Shown here piece by piece: positions 9,780 to 18,964 of a stretch of 64,000 nt of DNA. How positions within the stretch are numbered: the stretch's first letter is position 1; each line of letters starts with the position of its first letter. Origin of the DNA: Granulosicoccus antarcticus IMCC3135 (GTDB taxonomy: Bacteria > Pseudomonadota > Gammaproteobacteria > Granulosicoccales > Granulosicoccaceae). The notes beneath the pieces were generated by a model that saw nothing but the letters and a program-made list of their open reading frames with translations, did not search any database and was not told the DNA's origin. The stretch spans positions 6,630,501 to 6,694,500 of the forward strand of contig NZ_CP018632.1 in assembly GCF_002215215.1 (NCBI RefSeq). The letters run 5' to 3'. Position numbers and translations under genes: made by a program.

Positions 9780-11393
9780 GTGAGCGAGCGTCCCTCTGCC
9801 GAGGGTTACAGAGCCGCCACCGATTCGGTACATATCCCCGACTGGCATGTGCTGCGCCTGTTTAACCAGTACCGTCTGCTGGTTTTGCTGGTGCTTGGAT
9901 CTGTCTATTTCCTCTCAGAAAACCAACTGACCCTTGGCACCCGCAACGGTGGGCTCTTCATAGCTGCGTTAGTGGGCTATGTCATCGCCACCCTGGTGTT
10001 CGTATTGACGATCCATTTGCGAAAGCCTACCGTCAATACACAGTTCTTTCTGCAGAACTACATCGACATTCTGCTGATCAGCGTCCTGATGTATGCCAGT
10101 GGCGGCATTCAGAGCGGCCTGGGGCCTCTGTTGCTGATCAATCTGGCCTTGTTCAGTCAGGTTTCCAGCGCTCGCCATGCCTTTCTGTTTGCGGCTATCG
10201 GCAGTCTTGTAGTCCTTGTCGAAGAACTGCTGTCGAATATCATCATCGGCACCTATGCCTCAGATTTTGAAGCCACAGCGGTGCTCGGTGCATTGCTGTT
10301 CGCCATCGCCTGGGTCATGACGGTACCCGTTCGGCGGGCAATGAACCGGCAACTGGTGAACGCCTCTCACTCCCGGGTCGGGCTCAATGTCGAACAGATT
10401 GCACAGCTGAACGAGGAAATCATTCGAGAGCTGGACTCTGGTGTGGTGGTGATCGACAAGGCCGGCAATGTTCAGCTGATCAATGACACTGCCCGCGGTC
10501 TGCTGGCGGCAGAATTCATGCCCATGCCTTTTCACCTGCGTCAGCTTTGTGAGGAGTTACTGAACAATGTCAATGCCTCCGAGCTGTCACCCAACCGGGA
10601 AATACGCCCCTTTACCGTTGAGAGCACGGGACAATCCGTGTTGCCCCAGTTCATCCCGCTCTCCCAGAGCGGCATGCTGATCAAGCTGGACGATCACACG
10701 CATATTCTGCAACAGTTCCAGCAATTGAAGCTAGCCTCACTGGGACGCATGTCGGCCAGTATGGCGCATGAGATCCGCAACCCATTAGGCGCGATATCAC
10801 ACGCCGTACAGCTGATAGAAGAGTCTCCGGGACTAGCGGCCAATGACGCCAACCTGTTACAGATAGCCAAACGGCACACCCAGCGTATCAACCGGATTAT
10901 CGAGGACGTTCTGCAGCTTTCCAACCGTCAGCAGGTCAGAACCAGTGTGGTGAGTGTCGATACCTTGCTGAGTGACTTCGCTCAGCGCTTCTGCTCGGAG
11001 CACAACCTCTCAGCCGACAAGCTGACGGTACGCACAGAACCCTGCAGTGCCATTGTCGACCCCGGTCATCTGGATCAGATTCTATGGAACCTGTGTACCA
11101 ACGCTCAGCTACACAATGACTCCGACAACGTTGTCATTGATATTCACTGCTGGCAATCCGAGCGTGCAGCCACCGTCATCGAGATCGTTGACAATGGCAA
11201 GGGCATCTCGGATATGGAGCGCGCCAACCTGTTCGAGCCGTTCTACTCGACCCATCATGCCGGTACCGGTCTGGGCCTGTTCATCATTCGCGAGCTTTGC
11301 GAACTGAACAAGGCACACATCGAGTGCCTGCCCAGTGAATCCGGTGCCCGCTTTCGCATAACGTTGGCGCACGCTCAGGATATGGCAGCCTGA
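9780..11393 (+). CDS. pilS: Sensor histidine kinase PilS
   Basis: Membrane histidine kinase of 537 residues, the input side of the PilS/PilR system that controls type IV pilin transcription. The N-terminus holds about six transmembrane helices (residues 25-190), then a PAS-like linker (NEEIIRELDSGVVVIDKAGNVQLIN). The kinase core has the H box SASMAHEIRNPLGAISHAV, N box LWNLCTNAQLHND, G1 DNGKGISD and G2 GTGLGLFI. In Pseudomonas, PilS senses the pilin pool through these membrane helices. The start is a GTG with no obvious SD. pilR begins two bases after the pilS stop, so the two are co-transcribed. Confidence 0.93.
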   Translation: MSERPSAEGYRAATDSVHIPDWHVLRLFNQYRLLVLLVLGSVYFLSENQLTLGTRNGGLFIAALVGYVIATLVFVLTIHLRKPTVNTQFFLQNYIDILLISVLMYASGGIQSGLGPLLLINLALFSQVSSARHAFLFAAIGSLVVLVEELLSNIIIGTYASDFEATAVLGALLFAIAWVMTVPVRRAMNRQLVNASHSRVGLNVEQIAQLNEEIIRELDSGVVVIDKAGNVQLINDTARGLLAAEFMPMPFHLRQLCEELLNNVNASELSPNREIRPFTVESTGQSVLPQFIPLSQSGMLIKLDDHTHILQQFQQLKLASLGRMSASMAHEIRNPLGAISHAVQLIEESPGLAANDANLLQIAKRHTQRINRIIEDVLQLSNRQQVRTSVVSVDTLLSDFAQRFCSEHNLSADKLTVRTEPCSAIVDPGHLDQILWNLCTNAQLHNDSDNVVIDIHCWQSERAATVIEIVDNGKGISDMERANLFEPFYSTHHAGTGLGLFIIRELCELNKAHIECLPSESGARFRITLAHAQDMAA

Positions 11394-11395
11394 GC

Positions 11396-12925
11396 ATGAC
11401 TCACACGGCTTTGATTATTGATGATGAAGCGGACATTCGCGAGCTCATCGCCCTGTCCCTGGATCGCATCGGACTTACCACCCATACTGCCGCCAATCTG
11501 GAAGAGGCCAGAAATCTGCTGCAGACCTATCAATTCGATGTCTGCCTGACCGATATGCGCCTGCCTGATGGCAACGGCGTCGAGTTCGTAAAACACATAC
11601 TTGCCGTACAGCCAGACTTGCCAGTAGCCGTGATTACCGCACATGGGAATATGGACGCCGCTGTGGTGGCCATGAAGAATGGGGCTTTTGATTTTGTCTC
11701 TAAACCGGTGGATATGCATCTGCTGCGCAAGCTGGTTACACAGGCTATCAAGGCTAATGAAGGTGCGGGACACGTTGCGTCACCCTCTATACAGCCCCCA
11801 CCTCCTCAGCCGCCATTCGTGAAACCCATAGCGGTGCCCGGAGCGTCAGAAAATGACGTCTCCGACAGTCAGGAGAATTCAGCGAGCGCTGCAGATAGTG
11901 CCGGAAGCTTGCAGCACCTCTCCGGCCGTCGTCCCTCACTGTCTGCCACGGCTCTGGATAGCATTGGCGCTGGCAAGCTGATTGGTCGATCCGAACCGAT
12001 GCAGGCGCTGCGCAAGATGATCTCTAAAGTGGCACGGACCAATGCACCGGTCTGGATAACCGGTGAATCGGGAACCGGAAAGGAATTGATCGCACGCCTG
12101 GTACATGAACACGGACCTCGCTGCGACGCACCCTTCGTGGCCATCAACTGCGGCGCCATCCCCACAGAACTGATGGAAAGCGAGATGTTCGGCCATCGAA
12201 AAGGCAGCTTTACCGGTGCCCATTCGGATCACGACGGTCTGTTCAAAAAGGCTGAAGGCGGCACCCTGTTCCTCGATGAAGTGGCCGAGTTACCTCTGCA
12301 TATGCAAGTGAAGTTGTTGCGCGCCATTCAGGAACGCAGCATACGCCCGGTTGGCAGCTCCGAAGAACTCATGACCGACGTCCGGATTCTGAGCGCCAGT
12401 CACAAGGATCTGGCCGCCGAGGTGGAAGCCGGCAGTTTCCGGCACGATCTCTACTATCGATTGAATGTCATCTGTATCGAGTCTCCCAGTCTGCGCCAGC
12501 GATCTGCCGATGTTGCTGATATTGCCCGACATATACTCAGACTCATATCAACCAAGGAAGGTCTGAGTACCTGCATTGCATTGTCCCCAGCGGCAGAAAA
12601 CGTACTGACAGACTATGCGTTTCCCGGCAATGTGCGAGAACTGGAAAACATTCTCGAACGAGCGGTGGCACTTACCGATGGACATTCGATTGACGTGGAT
12701 GATTTGAGTATCGATTTGACTACAACATCATCACTTTCGCAAACTTCATTATCGGATACGAGTGCATCAAACGACGAGACATCCGAGCGTCAGGTTATTC
12801 TCGGCATGCTGGCCCAGACTCGCTGGAATCGAAAGCTGGCTGCCCAGCGCTTAGGTCTGACGTATCGACAGCTCAGGTACCGAATACAGATTCTGGATAT
12901 TGATCAGAAAGATACCGGCACTTGA
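11396..12925 (+). CDS. pilR: Sigma-54 response regulator PilR
   Basis: NtrC-class activator of 509 residues. The receiver domain comes first (IIDDEAD acidic pair near residue 9-12, phospho-acceptor Asp in CLTDMRLPDG, Lys in VSKPVD). A proline-rich linker of about 60 residues follows, then the AAA+ domain (GESGTGKELIA Walker A, the sigma-54 contact loop as GSFTGA instead of GAFTGA, and GGTLFLDEVAELP), and a Fis-type helix-turn-helix at the end (NRKLAAQRLGLTYRQLRYRIQ). It should activate the pilA promoter with sigma-54; a matching -24/-12 element and repeated TGTCA elements are found upstream of the first pilin gene 5.8 kb downstream. Confidence 0.95.
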   Translation: MTHTALIIDDEADIRELIALSLDRIGLTTHTAANLEEARNLLQTYQFDVCLTDMRLPDGNGVEFVKHILAVQPDLPVAVITAHGNMDAAVVAMKNGAFDFVSKPVDMHLLRKLVTQAIKANEGAGHVASPSIQPPPPQPPFVKPIAVPGASENDVSDSQENSASAADSAGSLQHLSGRRPSLSATALDSIGAGKLIGRSEPMQALRKMISKVARTNAPVWITGESGTGKELIARLVHEHGPRCDAPFVAINCGAIPTELMESEMFGHRKGSFTGAHSDHDGLFKKAEGGTLFLDEVAELPLHMQVKLLRAIQERSIRPVGSSEELMTDVRILSASHKDLAAEVEAGSFRHDLYYRLNVICIESPSLRQRSADVADIARHILRLISTKEGLSTCIALSPAAENVLTDYAFPGNVRELENILERAVALTDGHSIDVDDLSIDLTTTSSLSQTSLSDTSASNDETSERQVILGMLAQTRWNRKLAAQRLGLTYRQLRYRIQILDIDQKDTGT

Positions 12926-12997
12926 CGGCGACGGCGCTACCCGCTGATTGGCATACGCCTTGCGTTTGCTCAGCTGATAACGTCGAAAGCAAACTCT

Positions 12998-14929
12998 ATG
13001 AACGAAAGCATCAGGACAGGCAATCGCAGTGCTGTGTTCAATGCAGTAGCAGCATGCGGTCTGTTTGTCGTGTTGCTGCTCTGCTATTACCAGGGTTTTA
13101 ACGGCCCTTTCCTGCTGGATGATGTCAGCAGTGTCATACCTGCACAGATTGATGCTCTCAGTATCAGTGAGCTTACCAGGGTGGCTAACGGTGATAAAAG
13201 CAGCTTTTTCGGTCGAGCCATACCGGTCATGTCGTTCGCCTTGAACAACTACCTGGGTGATGGAAGCCCTTATGGTTTCAAGGTCAGCAATTTTCTGTTG
13301 CATGCCATTACAGGGGTCGCAATATACGCGGTACTGCTGCAGATTTTCACCAGACTGAATGAATACCAGAAGTTTTTCTCTACTTCAGAGATAAACAAGC
13401 TGGCGTTGTTTTGTACAGCAGCATGGGCCCTGCACCCTTTGCAGATCAGCACTGTGTTGTACGTTGTACAACGAATGGCCATGCTCTCTGCGCTGTTCAG
13501 CATTCTGGCGCTGTGGCTGTTCCTCATCCTTCGAACCACGGCGCTGACAAAACCAAAACGCGCCCTTGTGATAGTTCTGATGGGCACATCGATTCTGGCC
13601 GCCTGCCTGTCCAAAGAGAATGGCGTCCTCGCTTTTGTCTATATCGGCTTTGTCGAACTGGTGGTTCTGCGTTTTCGAAAATACGATGGGCAACTACTCA
13701 CTTTTTACCGCCGTATATTCTTTGCGATAGTGGCTTTAACAGTACTCAGCGCCGCCTTCTTGCTTAGCACTCAATATCCACAGCTGTTGGCAGGTTACGA
13801 AGTACGCGACTACGGCATCTGGGAACGCCTGATGACGGAACCTGGTGTTCTGCTTTTTTACCTGAAGCTGATCGCATTACCGAATGTTGCTGATATGTCC
13901 CTGTATCACGATGCCTACCCTGTCGTACGCTCGTTCGGATTAGCCGTCATGATCCCCGCAGCGGTATTACTGATGTTGATCACCGCCAGTCTGCTGTTAT
14001 ATCGCAAACTCCCCATACTGCTATTCGGGGTCGGCTTCTTTCTGATATCCCACTCGCTGGAGTCCACTTTTCTACCTCTGGAGCTCGTCTTTGAGCATCG
14101 CAATTATCTGGCACTGATCGGCGTACTTGCCCCCATCACCTGGCTTGCTGCTCTGGCTGTCAAATCACTGGAAATACGCCTGCCGATGAAACTGCTGGCA
14201 ACCGCCGCACTCGCCTTGCTCAGTTTCCAGACATTCACAAGGTCGATCGAATGGAGCGATACGGTATTGCTGCATCGCCAGGCTTTAATCGAACACCCCA
14301 ATTCCTTACGGGCATTGAATGAGTGGACAATTCATCTGTCCGCACAAGGCTTGAATAATAAAACCATGGCGCATTTGGAATACAGCCATCAGATTCGACC
14401 AGATTCTCCTCATTTTCTAATACAGCTTCTCATGTATTCCGGTGCCATCAACGGACCAAACGAACAGCTTTTTACATATGTGCGCGAACAAATGGCGAGC
14501 AACCCGCTGAAGGCCGAGGAGATTGCAACCCTTCGAGACATCTACGATTACTTCCACCAAGAACGTTTTGAATGGCCTGACCTGACGGTTGTCACAGGCC
14601 TTTACCAGGTAGCCACTACACATTCGAACAAACTTTTGAAGGCGCCCGTAGAGTCACTACTGTTCCAGCAGTACTCCGTACTTTTGTCCGAGTCCGGCCT
14701 GACGGAAAAAGCGCTTGTTGCAGCCAAACGTGCAACGCAACTTGATCCAGTGGCACCTGAACCACTTTTACAGCTAGCGCAAATGCAAATTGATCTAGAG
14801 CGGGCAGCTGACGCCACCAATACTCTTAGACAACTGGATACAGTTGACCGGCATGGCAAATTCACTGCACAACGCAAAACCATCACAAATAAACTTCTGC
14901 AACTTTCAATCGCAGAATTGGAAAACTAG
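12998..14929 (+). CDS. GT-C-type membrane glycosyltransferase with C-terminal TPRs (TMTC-like)
   Basis: Polytopic membrane protein of 643 residues. The first two thirds hold about ten transmembrane helices, with an acidic pair in the first outer loop (FNGPFLLDD, Asp41-Asp42), the place of the catalytic Asp in GT-C enzymes. A motif shared with TMTC-like proteins, HPLQISTVLYVVQRMAMLSALF, is split here only by my reading of the family. The last 220 residues contain TPR-like helices after the family signature RSIEWSDTVLLHRQAL. Known relatives transfer hexose from a polyprenyl-phosphate donor to proteins on the outer face. It heads a five-gene run before pilA, so pilin or a surface glycan is the likely acceptor; this is inference. 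It has no SD close to the ATG that I could judge as strong. Confidence 0.72.
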   Translation: MNESIRTGNRSAVFNAVAACGLFVVLLLCYYQGFNGPFLLDDVSSVIPAQIDALSISELTRVANGDKSSFFGRAIPVMSFALNNYLGDGSPYGFKVSNFLLHAITGVAIYAVLLQIFTRLNEYQKFFSTSEINKLALFCTAAWALHPLQISTVLYVVQRMAMLSALFSILALWLFLILRTTALTKPKRALVIVLMGTSILAACLSKENGVLAFVYIGFVELVVLRFRKYDGQLLTFYRRIFFAIVALTVLSAAFLLSTQYPQLLAGYEVRDYGIWERLMTEPGVLLFYLKLIALPNVADMSLYHDAYPVVRSFGLAVMIPAAVLLMLITASLLLYRKLPILLFGVGFFLISHSLESTFLPLELVFEHRNYLALIGVLAPITWLAALAVKSLEIRLPMKLLATAALALLSFQTFTRSIEWSDTVLLHRQALIEHPNSLRALNEWTIHLSAQGLNNKTMAHLEYSHQIRPDSPHFLIQLLMYSGAINGPNEQLFTYVREQMASNPLKAEEIATLRDIYDYFHQERFEWPDLTVVTGLYQVATTHSNKLLKAPVESLLFQQYSVLLSESGLTEKALVAAKRATQLDPVAPEPLLQLAQMQIDLERAADATNTLRQLDTVDRHGKFTAQRKTITNKLLQLSIAELEN

Positions 14930-14938
14930 TTGACGCTC

Positions 14939-15811
14939 ATGCCGGATACGCTATCTATAGTACTGCCTGCCAAGAACGAAGCCATCGGGCTTCGGCAGAC
15001 ACTGCCGCTTATCCGCAGCCTGTATCCGGATGCAGAGCTCATCGTTGTCGATGACGGCTCAACGGACGAGACGAGTGATGTCGTGGCCAGCGTTCAAGGT
15101 GCAATTTGTGTGAAACATCCTGTCAGCATCGGTAACGGCGGAGCGATAAAATCAGGCGCGCGTCGGGCAACCGGCGACATCATCGTTTTCATGGACGCCG
15201 ATGGTCAACATGATCCACATGACATCAGCCGATTACTATCATTGTTTGACGAGGGATATGACCTGGTTGTTGGTGCCCGTTCGAGAAAAACACAGGCATC
15301 TGTGCTGCGATCAATTGCCAACAATTTCTACAACTGGTTGGCATCGATGATGACGGGCTTCCAGATACTCGATCTCACTTCGGGCTTCAGAGCTGTGAGG
15401 CGCAAGAAATTCATGAGAATCCTCTACCTGCTACCCAACAAGTTCTCCTACCCGACTACCAGCACGATGGCCTTCTTCAAATCAGGTTACTTTGTTGGCT
15501 ATGTACCCATTGAAGCCAGACAACGTGAAGGAAAAAGCCACATCAGCCTGCTCCGAGATGGCTTGCGGTTTTTAATCATAATCCTGAAGATCGGTGCACT
15601 GTACTCCCCAATGCGCCTATTCCTGCCCATCAGCTGTGCTCTGTTCTACATAGCCTCTCTCTATTATTTGTATACGTTCTCATCCGCTGGACGCTTCACT
15701 AACATGGGAATGCTGTTGTACCTGTCATCGTTGCTGACGTTTCTTATTGGGATCGTATCAGAACAAGTATCAAGCCTGCATTATAAAGGCACTCATGATG
15801 CTGAGCTATAG
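14939..15811 (+). CDS. Family 2 glycosyltransferase, polyprenyl-phosphate sugar synthase type
   Basis: GT2 enzyme of about 290 residues resembling dolichol/undecaprenyl-phosphate mannosyl- or glucosyltransferases. Catalytic features are LPAKNEA at the start, VVDDGSTDET, and the DxD region FMDADGQHDP; LTSGFRAVRRKKF follows. Two C-terminal membrane helices (LFLPISCALFYIASLYYLY and a second near residue 260) place it at the inner face of the inner membrane. It would load a sugar from a nucleotide donor onto a lipid carrier for use by the upstream GT-C enzyme. The ATG at 14939 is preferred to a TTG at 14930 that touches the previous stop. The sugar cannot be told from sequence. Confidence 0.83.
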   Translation: MPDTLSIVLPAKNEAIGLRQTLPLIRSLYPDAELIVVDDGSTDETSDVVASVQGAICVKHPVSIGNGGAIKSGARRATGDIIVFMDADGQHDPHDISRLLSLFDEGYDLVVGARSRKTQASVLRSIANNFYNWLASMMTGFQILDLTSGFRAVRRKKFMRILYLLPNKFSYPTTSTMAFFKSGYFVGYVPIEARQREGKSHISLLRDGLRFLIIILKIGALYSPMRLFLPISCALFYIASLYYLYTFSSAGRFTNMGMLLYLSSLLTFLIGIVSEQVSSLHYKGTHDAEL

Positions 15812-15847
15812 CCCATCCGCATCTGCTCGTTGGGAATAACCGAGTAC

Positions 15848-16762
15848 ATGCCTAAATCGTACAAAAAGTATTTATGGGCTTTTTGCTTATCGCTGCTAAT
15901 CACGACTCTATGCCTGATACTGATTTATCAGCTGGATAAAAACAGCACCGTTGAACACAAGTCACTGCCAGTCAATACCTATGCCCTGTTTTTTTTGTCC
16001 GTGGCACTCATTTATGGACTCTCCACGATACTCTGGAAATATTTCTATTCCCTGTTCGGCAGGCAGAGAAGCTCACAAGATGCGTTTCTTGATATGGGGC
16101 TTATCGCCATTGGAAAGTATCTACCCGGAAAAATCTGGGGAATAGCTCTGCGAGGTTCGTTCGATCAGAATCAATTGAAACTGGATAAGGGACGCATACT
16201 GGTATCAGGATTGGAACAGGCCTTTTCCCTTGTCATGGGGATACTGATTGTGAGCGCTCTTGCGCTCTCTACCCGTTGGACGTTCGGCTGGATTTTCGGT
16301 TCCATCTGTGTCATCAGTGCCTATTTTTTGGCCCTGCTGTTATTGCCCTTTTTGAAATTCATATTAAGTCGAATAAAGCGCATCCAGACCGACCTGACTA
16401 TGCCCTCCGTCGGGTGCAGAATGCTGCTGGGCATTGGCTACACCCTGCTTTGGCTAATCAGCGCAGCGCCCATCGTGATCTTGATGCAGTCCTCCCTGAC
16501 GCTCTCGACGACAGAACTCATCTCTATTGCTGCCGCTTTTCTGGGTAGCATGATTGCCGGCTGGCTAGCCTTGTTTGCACCCGGAGGCATTGGCGTGCGC
16601 GAATCAGTTTTTGTCATCCTTGCACCTGACTTCCTCAGCTGGGACGAGGGTTTGTACTGGATCGCCCTGCACCGCGGACTCTTCACCCTATTCGATGCAT
16701 TCTTCGGACTTCTGGTACTAAGCTTGATCGCAGCGCGAGCACGTACAGTGAGCTTACGATGA
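15848..16762 (+). CDS. Flippase-like integral membrane protein (UPF0104 / LPG synthase TM family)
   Basis: Membrane protein of about 304 residues with about eight helices. It carries the family motif KYLPGKIWGIALR near residue 95 and the second motif APGGIGVRESVFV near residue 245, both typical of the lysylphosphatidylglycerol-synthase transmembrane family (UPF0104/YbhN). Proteins of this family often sit with polyprenyl-phosphate sugar synthases and are thought to help move lipid-linked sugars across the membrane, although this is not proven. The ATG at 15848 is preferred; a TTG at 15830 is in frame. The methyltransferase gene overlaps its stop codon (ATGA). Confidence 0.75.
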   Translation: MPKSYKKYLWAFCLSLLITTLCLILIYQLDKNSTVEHKSLPVNTYALFFLSVALIYGLSTILWKYFYSLFGRQRSSQDAFLDMGLIAIGKYLPGKIWGIALRGSFDQNQLKLDKGRILVSGLEQAFSLVMGILIVSALALSTRWTFGWIFGSICVISAYFLALLLLPFLKFILSRIKRIQTDLTMPSVGCRMLLGIGYTLLWLISAAPIVILMQSSLTLSTTELISIAAAFLGSMIAGWLALFAPGGIGVRESVFVILAPDFLSWDEGLYWIALHRGLFTLFDAFFGLLVLSLIAARARTVSLR

Positions 16763-17520
16763 AACAGCATATATCGGCCCCTGCTCCACGAATGCTGTTG
16801 CGATTGATTCAGCTTATGGCGACGCTGGAACAACAGAACCTCATGCACACCAGTCAGGCCCGGTTTTGCGAGATCGGCCCTGGACTGGGTGATGCCAGCA
16901 GCCTGGCACTGGATTGTTTCGACATTCAGGAAGCTCACCTGTATGAAGATGCGGCTGCAGCCCGATCGCTGCTCGAGAAGAGATTCACTGATCAGGAAAG
17001 AGTGCTCATTCTGGACTCATTCCGTGCAAAACCTGATTATTATAATCTTGTGATGTGCTTCGAAGTCATCGAACATATCGAGCACGACCAGACGTTTATC
17101 GATTCCATTTTCACCTCGATGCAAACTGATGGGCACTTTCTGGGCTCAGTACCCGCCTATATGAGCAAGTGGCAGGATGTGGATGAGCTCGCCGGGCACT
17201 TTCGGCGCTACGAACGGCAAGAGTTACAGGACAAGCTCGAAGCCGCCGGCTTCACCGACGTTCATCTCTACCCTTATGGGTTTCCACTAATCAACTTGCT
17301 CTATCCCTTGCGTAAACTCTATTACAGCGGCCTGCTGAGAAAGCGCCAGCAAACTGATATGGCCACGGCAACCGCAAAGAGCGGGATTTCACGTGGGTTG
17401 GCCAAATCCTTCAATACCTCATTTGTCTTGTGCATAGTCCGGTTTTTTTCCTTGTTCCAGTCAATACCCTATCTGTCGAGGCTTGGTGATGGATTTGTAT
17501 TCACATGTCGAAAACCATAG
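16759..17520 (+). CDS. Class I SAM-dependent methyltransferase
   Basis: Cytoplasmic methyltransferase of 253 residues. Motif I is FCEIGPGLGDAS near residue 35, the acidic post-I region is HLYEDAAAA, and MCFEVIEHIEHD is the methyltransferase-11/23 type motif IV. C-terminal basic and hydrophobic stretches may touch the membrane. The start codon overlaps the stop of the preceding gene and its own 3' end overlaps the next gene by 16 bases, so the three are translationally linked. In this context it probably methylates a sugar or lipid-linked glycan; the substrate is not shown by the sequence. Confidence 0.82.
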   Translation: MKQHISAPAPRMLLRLIQLMATLEQQNLMHTSQARFCEIGPGLGDASSLALDCFDIQEAHLYEDAAAARSLLEKRFTDQERVLILDSFRAKPDYYNLVMCFEVIEHIEHDQTFIDSIFTSMQTDGHFLGSVPAYMSKWQDVDELAGHFRRYERQELQDKLEAAGFTDVHLYPYGFPLINLLYPLRKLYYSGLLRKRQQTDMATATAKSGISRGLAKSFNTSFVLCIVRFFSLFQSIPYLSRLGDGFVFTCRKP

Positions 17521-18692
17521 AAAAGCGGCAGATACTGGTTGCAGGCACCTACACGCAATCGGATGCCTATCCAAATGTTCGGTATCGCATAAAGGCACTG
17601 AAGCAACACCCTGCTCTTGAAATCATGGAGGTACAGGCCAGTTCCAGCACCCGACTGGAATACGCATCGGGACGCTCCAGACTGTTATCTCTGCTGGCGA
17701 TGGCTTTCAGTCAGATAAAGAAAAGTGTTGCGTGTATTTTCGCTATCGTCCGCAACCGGCATGTTGATGCCTTATACATACCCTACCCTGCAGTACCCAT
17801 TCTCTTTTTCCTCAGCTTCATTCCACAAAAGTTACTGCCACAGAGAATCGTTGCCGATGTCTTCATTTCCCTGTACGACACTATCGTCGTTGACAGACAG
17901 CTGATAGCTATTGGAAGCATATTCGCCCGTTGCCTTCGTCAAGTTGAAAGGCGTGCACTGTCTACCGCAACCGTTGCACTGACCGACACACCCGAGAACT
18001 CCGATTACCTGGCAGTACTGCTAGGCCTTCCTGGATCGTTATTCCAGGATTTACCATTGTCCATCAATGAAGAGGTTTTCAGGCAAAACTCTATTCCAGA
18101 CATTTCTCTGGCTTCGAACAATCTTCCCTTCAAAGTGCTGTTCGTGGGAACCCTTGTTCCCCTGCATCGAGTAGACCTGATTCTTGATGCGATCATGTTA
18201 CTCAAACCGGAAACGAACATAGAGATAACATTCATCGGTGATGGACAACAATCGTATTTACTCGAATCGTTCCTGAATCAGGCCGCCTACGACACTTCAA
18301 AAATTACTGTGCTCTGGATAAGAGCATGGCAGAGCTCAAGTGATATTCAGCGTTATGTTCGAGAAACTCATCTCTGCCTGGGCATTATGGGTAATGAGGG
18401 AAAAAGTAGCCGCGTGTGGCCATTCAAGAACTATCTGTACATGGCTAGTGGTAAAGCCCTGATCACTGCTGAGACTCAGGTGTCAGCCCGACTGCGTGAT
18501 CTGGTTGACTACCCCGTGTTTATTACGGTTGACACAACAGAGCCGGATAAACTCGCACAATGTCTTCTTGCCTGTGCCGACGATCCGGGCTTTCCAGGTG
18601 AGCTAGCGTCTAATGCCGCACAGTTTTTCAACAAAACACTGAGCCAACAGGCCACACACGACCGTCTGTTCAGAGTGGTTACAGGCACTTGA
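17505..18692 (+). CDS. Family 4-like glycosyltransferase
   Basis: Protein of 395 residues with the two-domain layout of GT-B glycosyltransferases. The C-terminal half has a nucleotide-sugar binding fold (FKVLFVGTLVPLHRVDLILD, then IEITFIGDGQQ, then a region SRVWPFKNYLYMASGKALI where GT4 enzymes hold a conserved Glu). The N-terminal half begins with a beta strand and a GTYTQSDAYPNVRYR acceptor-side segment. The gene overlaps the methyltransferase by 16 bases and ends the run. It would add a sugar to the growing glycan on the cytoplasmic side. The closest subfamily is not known to me. Confidence 0.75.
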   Translation: MSKTIEKRQILVAGTYTQSDAYPNVRYRIKALKQHPALEIMEVQASSSTRLEYASGRSRLLSLLAMAFSQIKKSVACIFAIVRNRHVDALYIPYPAVPILFFLSFIPQKLLPQRIVADVFISLYDTIVVDRQLIAIGSIFARCLRQVERRALSTATVALTDTPENSDYLAVLLGLPGSLFQDLPLSINEEVFRQNSIPDISLASNNLPFKVLFVGTLVPLHRVDLILDAIMLLKPETNIEITFIGDGQQSYLLESFLNQAAYDTSKITVLWIRAWQSSSDIQRYVRETHLCLGIMGNEGKSSRVWPFKNYLYMASGKALITAETQVSARLRDLVDYPVFITVDTTEPDKLAQCLLACADDPGFPGELASNAAQFFNKTLSQQATHDRLFRVVTGT

Positions 18693-18710
18693 TAACAATT
18701 AGCTTCGATT

Positions 18711-18757
18711 TGTCACTCGAATGACAAAAAGACTGTCACCTGTTGACAATAATGTCA
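18711..18757 (+). promoter_or_regulatory. Cluster of five TGTCA/TGACA elements, probable PilR binding region
   Basis: TGTCA occurs at 18711, 18734 and 18753, and its complement TGACA at 18722 and 18744. The start-to-start distances are 11, 12, 10 and 9 bases, close to one helical turn, and the orientations alternate. The published PilR site of Pseudomonas aeruginosa has a C/G-TGTC core in several copies upstream of pilA. The cluster ends about 100 bases upstream of the sigma-54 element, a normal distance for an enhancer. Binding by PilR is inferred. Confidence 0.65.
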
Positions 18758-18856
18758 TCTAAAACTGCCAACTGATTCAAATCAGAACCAATTCACAAAC
18801 AATACAACTCGTTGATATAGTTACATATAACAGAGGCCCCGGGAAATAGCTGCGGC

Positions 18857-18872
18857 TGGCATACACAATGCA
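18857..18872 (+). promoter_or_regulatory. Sigma-54 promoter of pilA
   Basis: TGGCATACACAATGCA has GG (18858-18859) and GC (18870-18871) separated by exactly ten bases, matching the TGGCAC-N5-TTGCA consensus of -24/-12 promoters. Transcription should start near 18883, about 80 bases before the pilA ATG. PilR, encoded upstream, is a sigma-54 activator. Confidence 0.78.
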
Positions 18873-18964
18873 CTTAACCATTTGTCCTCAAGGACGATAC
18901 ATCGTTCGTAGGCTTGGCTTGACAGCGACCTACACCAAATACAATCTCTGGAGATAGACCACAA

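Noticed and set aside
12926-12997. GTTTGCT/AGCAAAC inverted repeat between pilR and the GT-C gene as a terminator.
   Set aside because: Loop too long and no T run; too weak to list.
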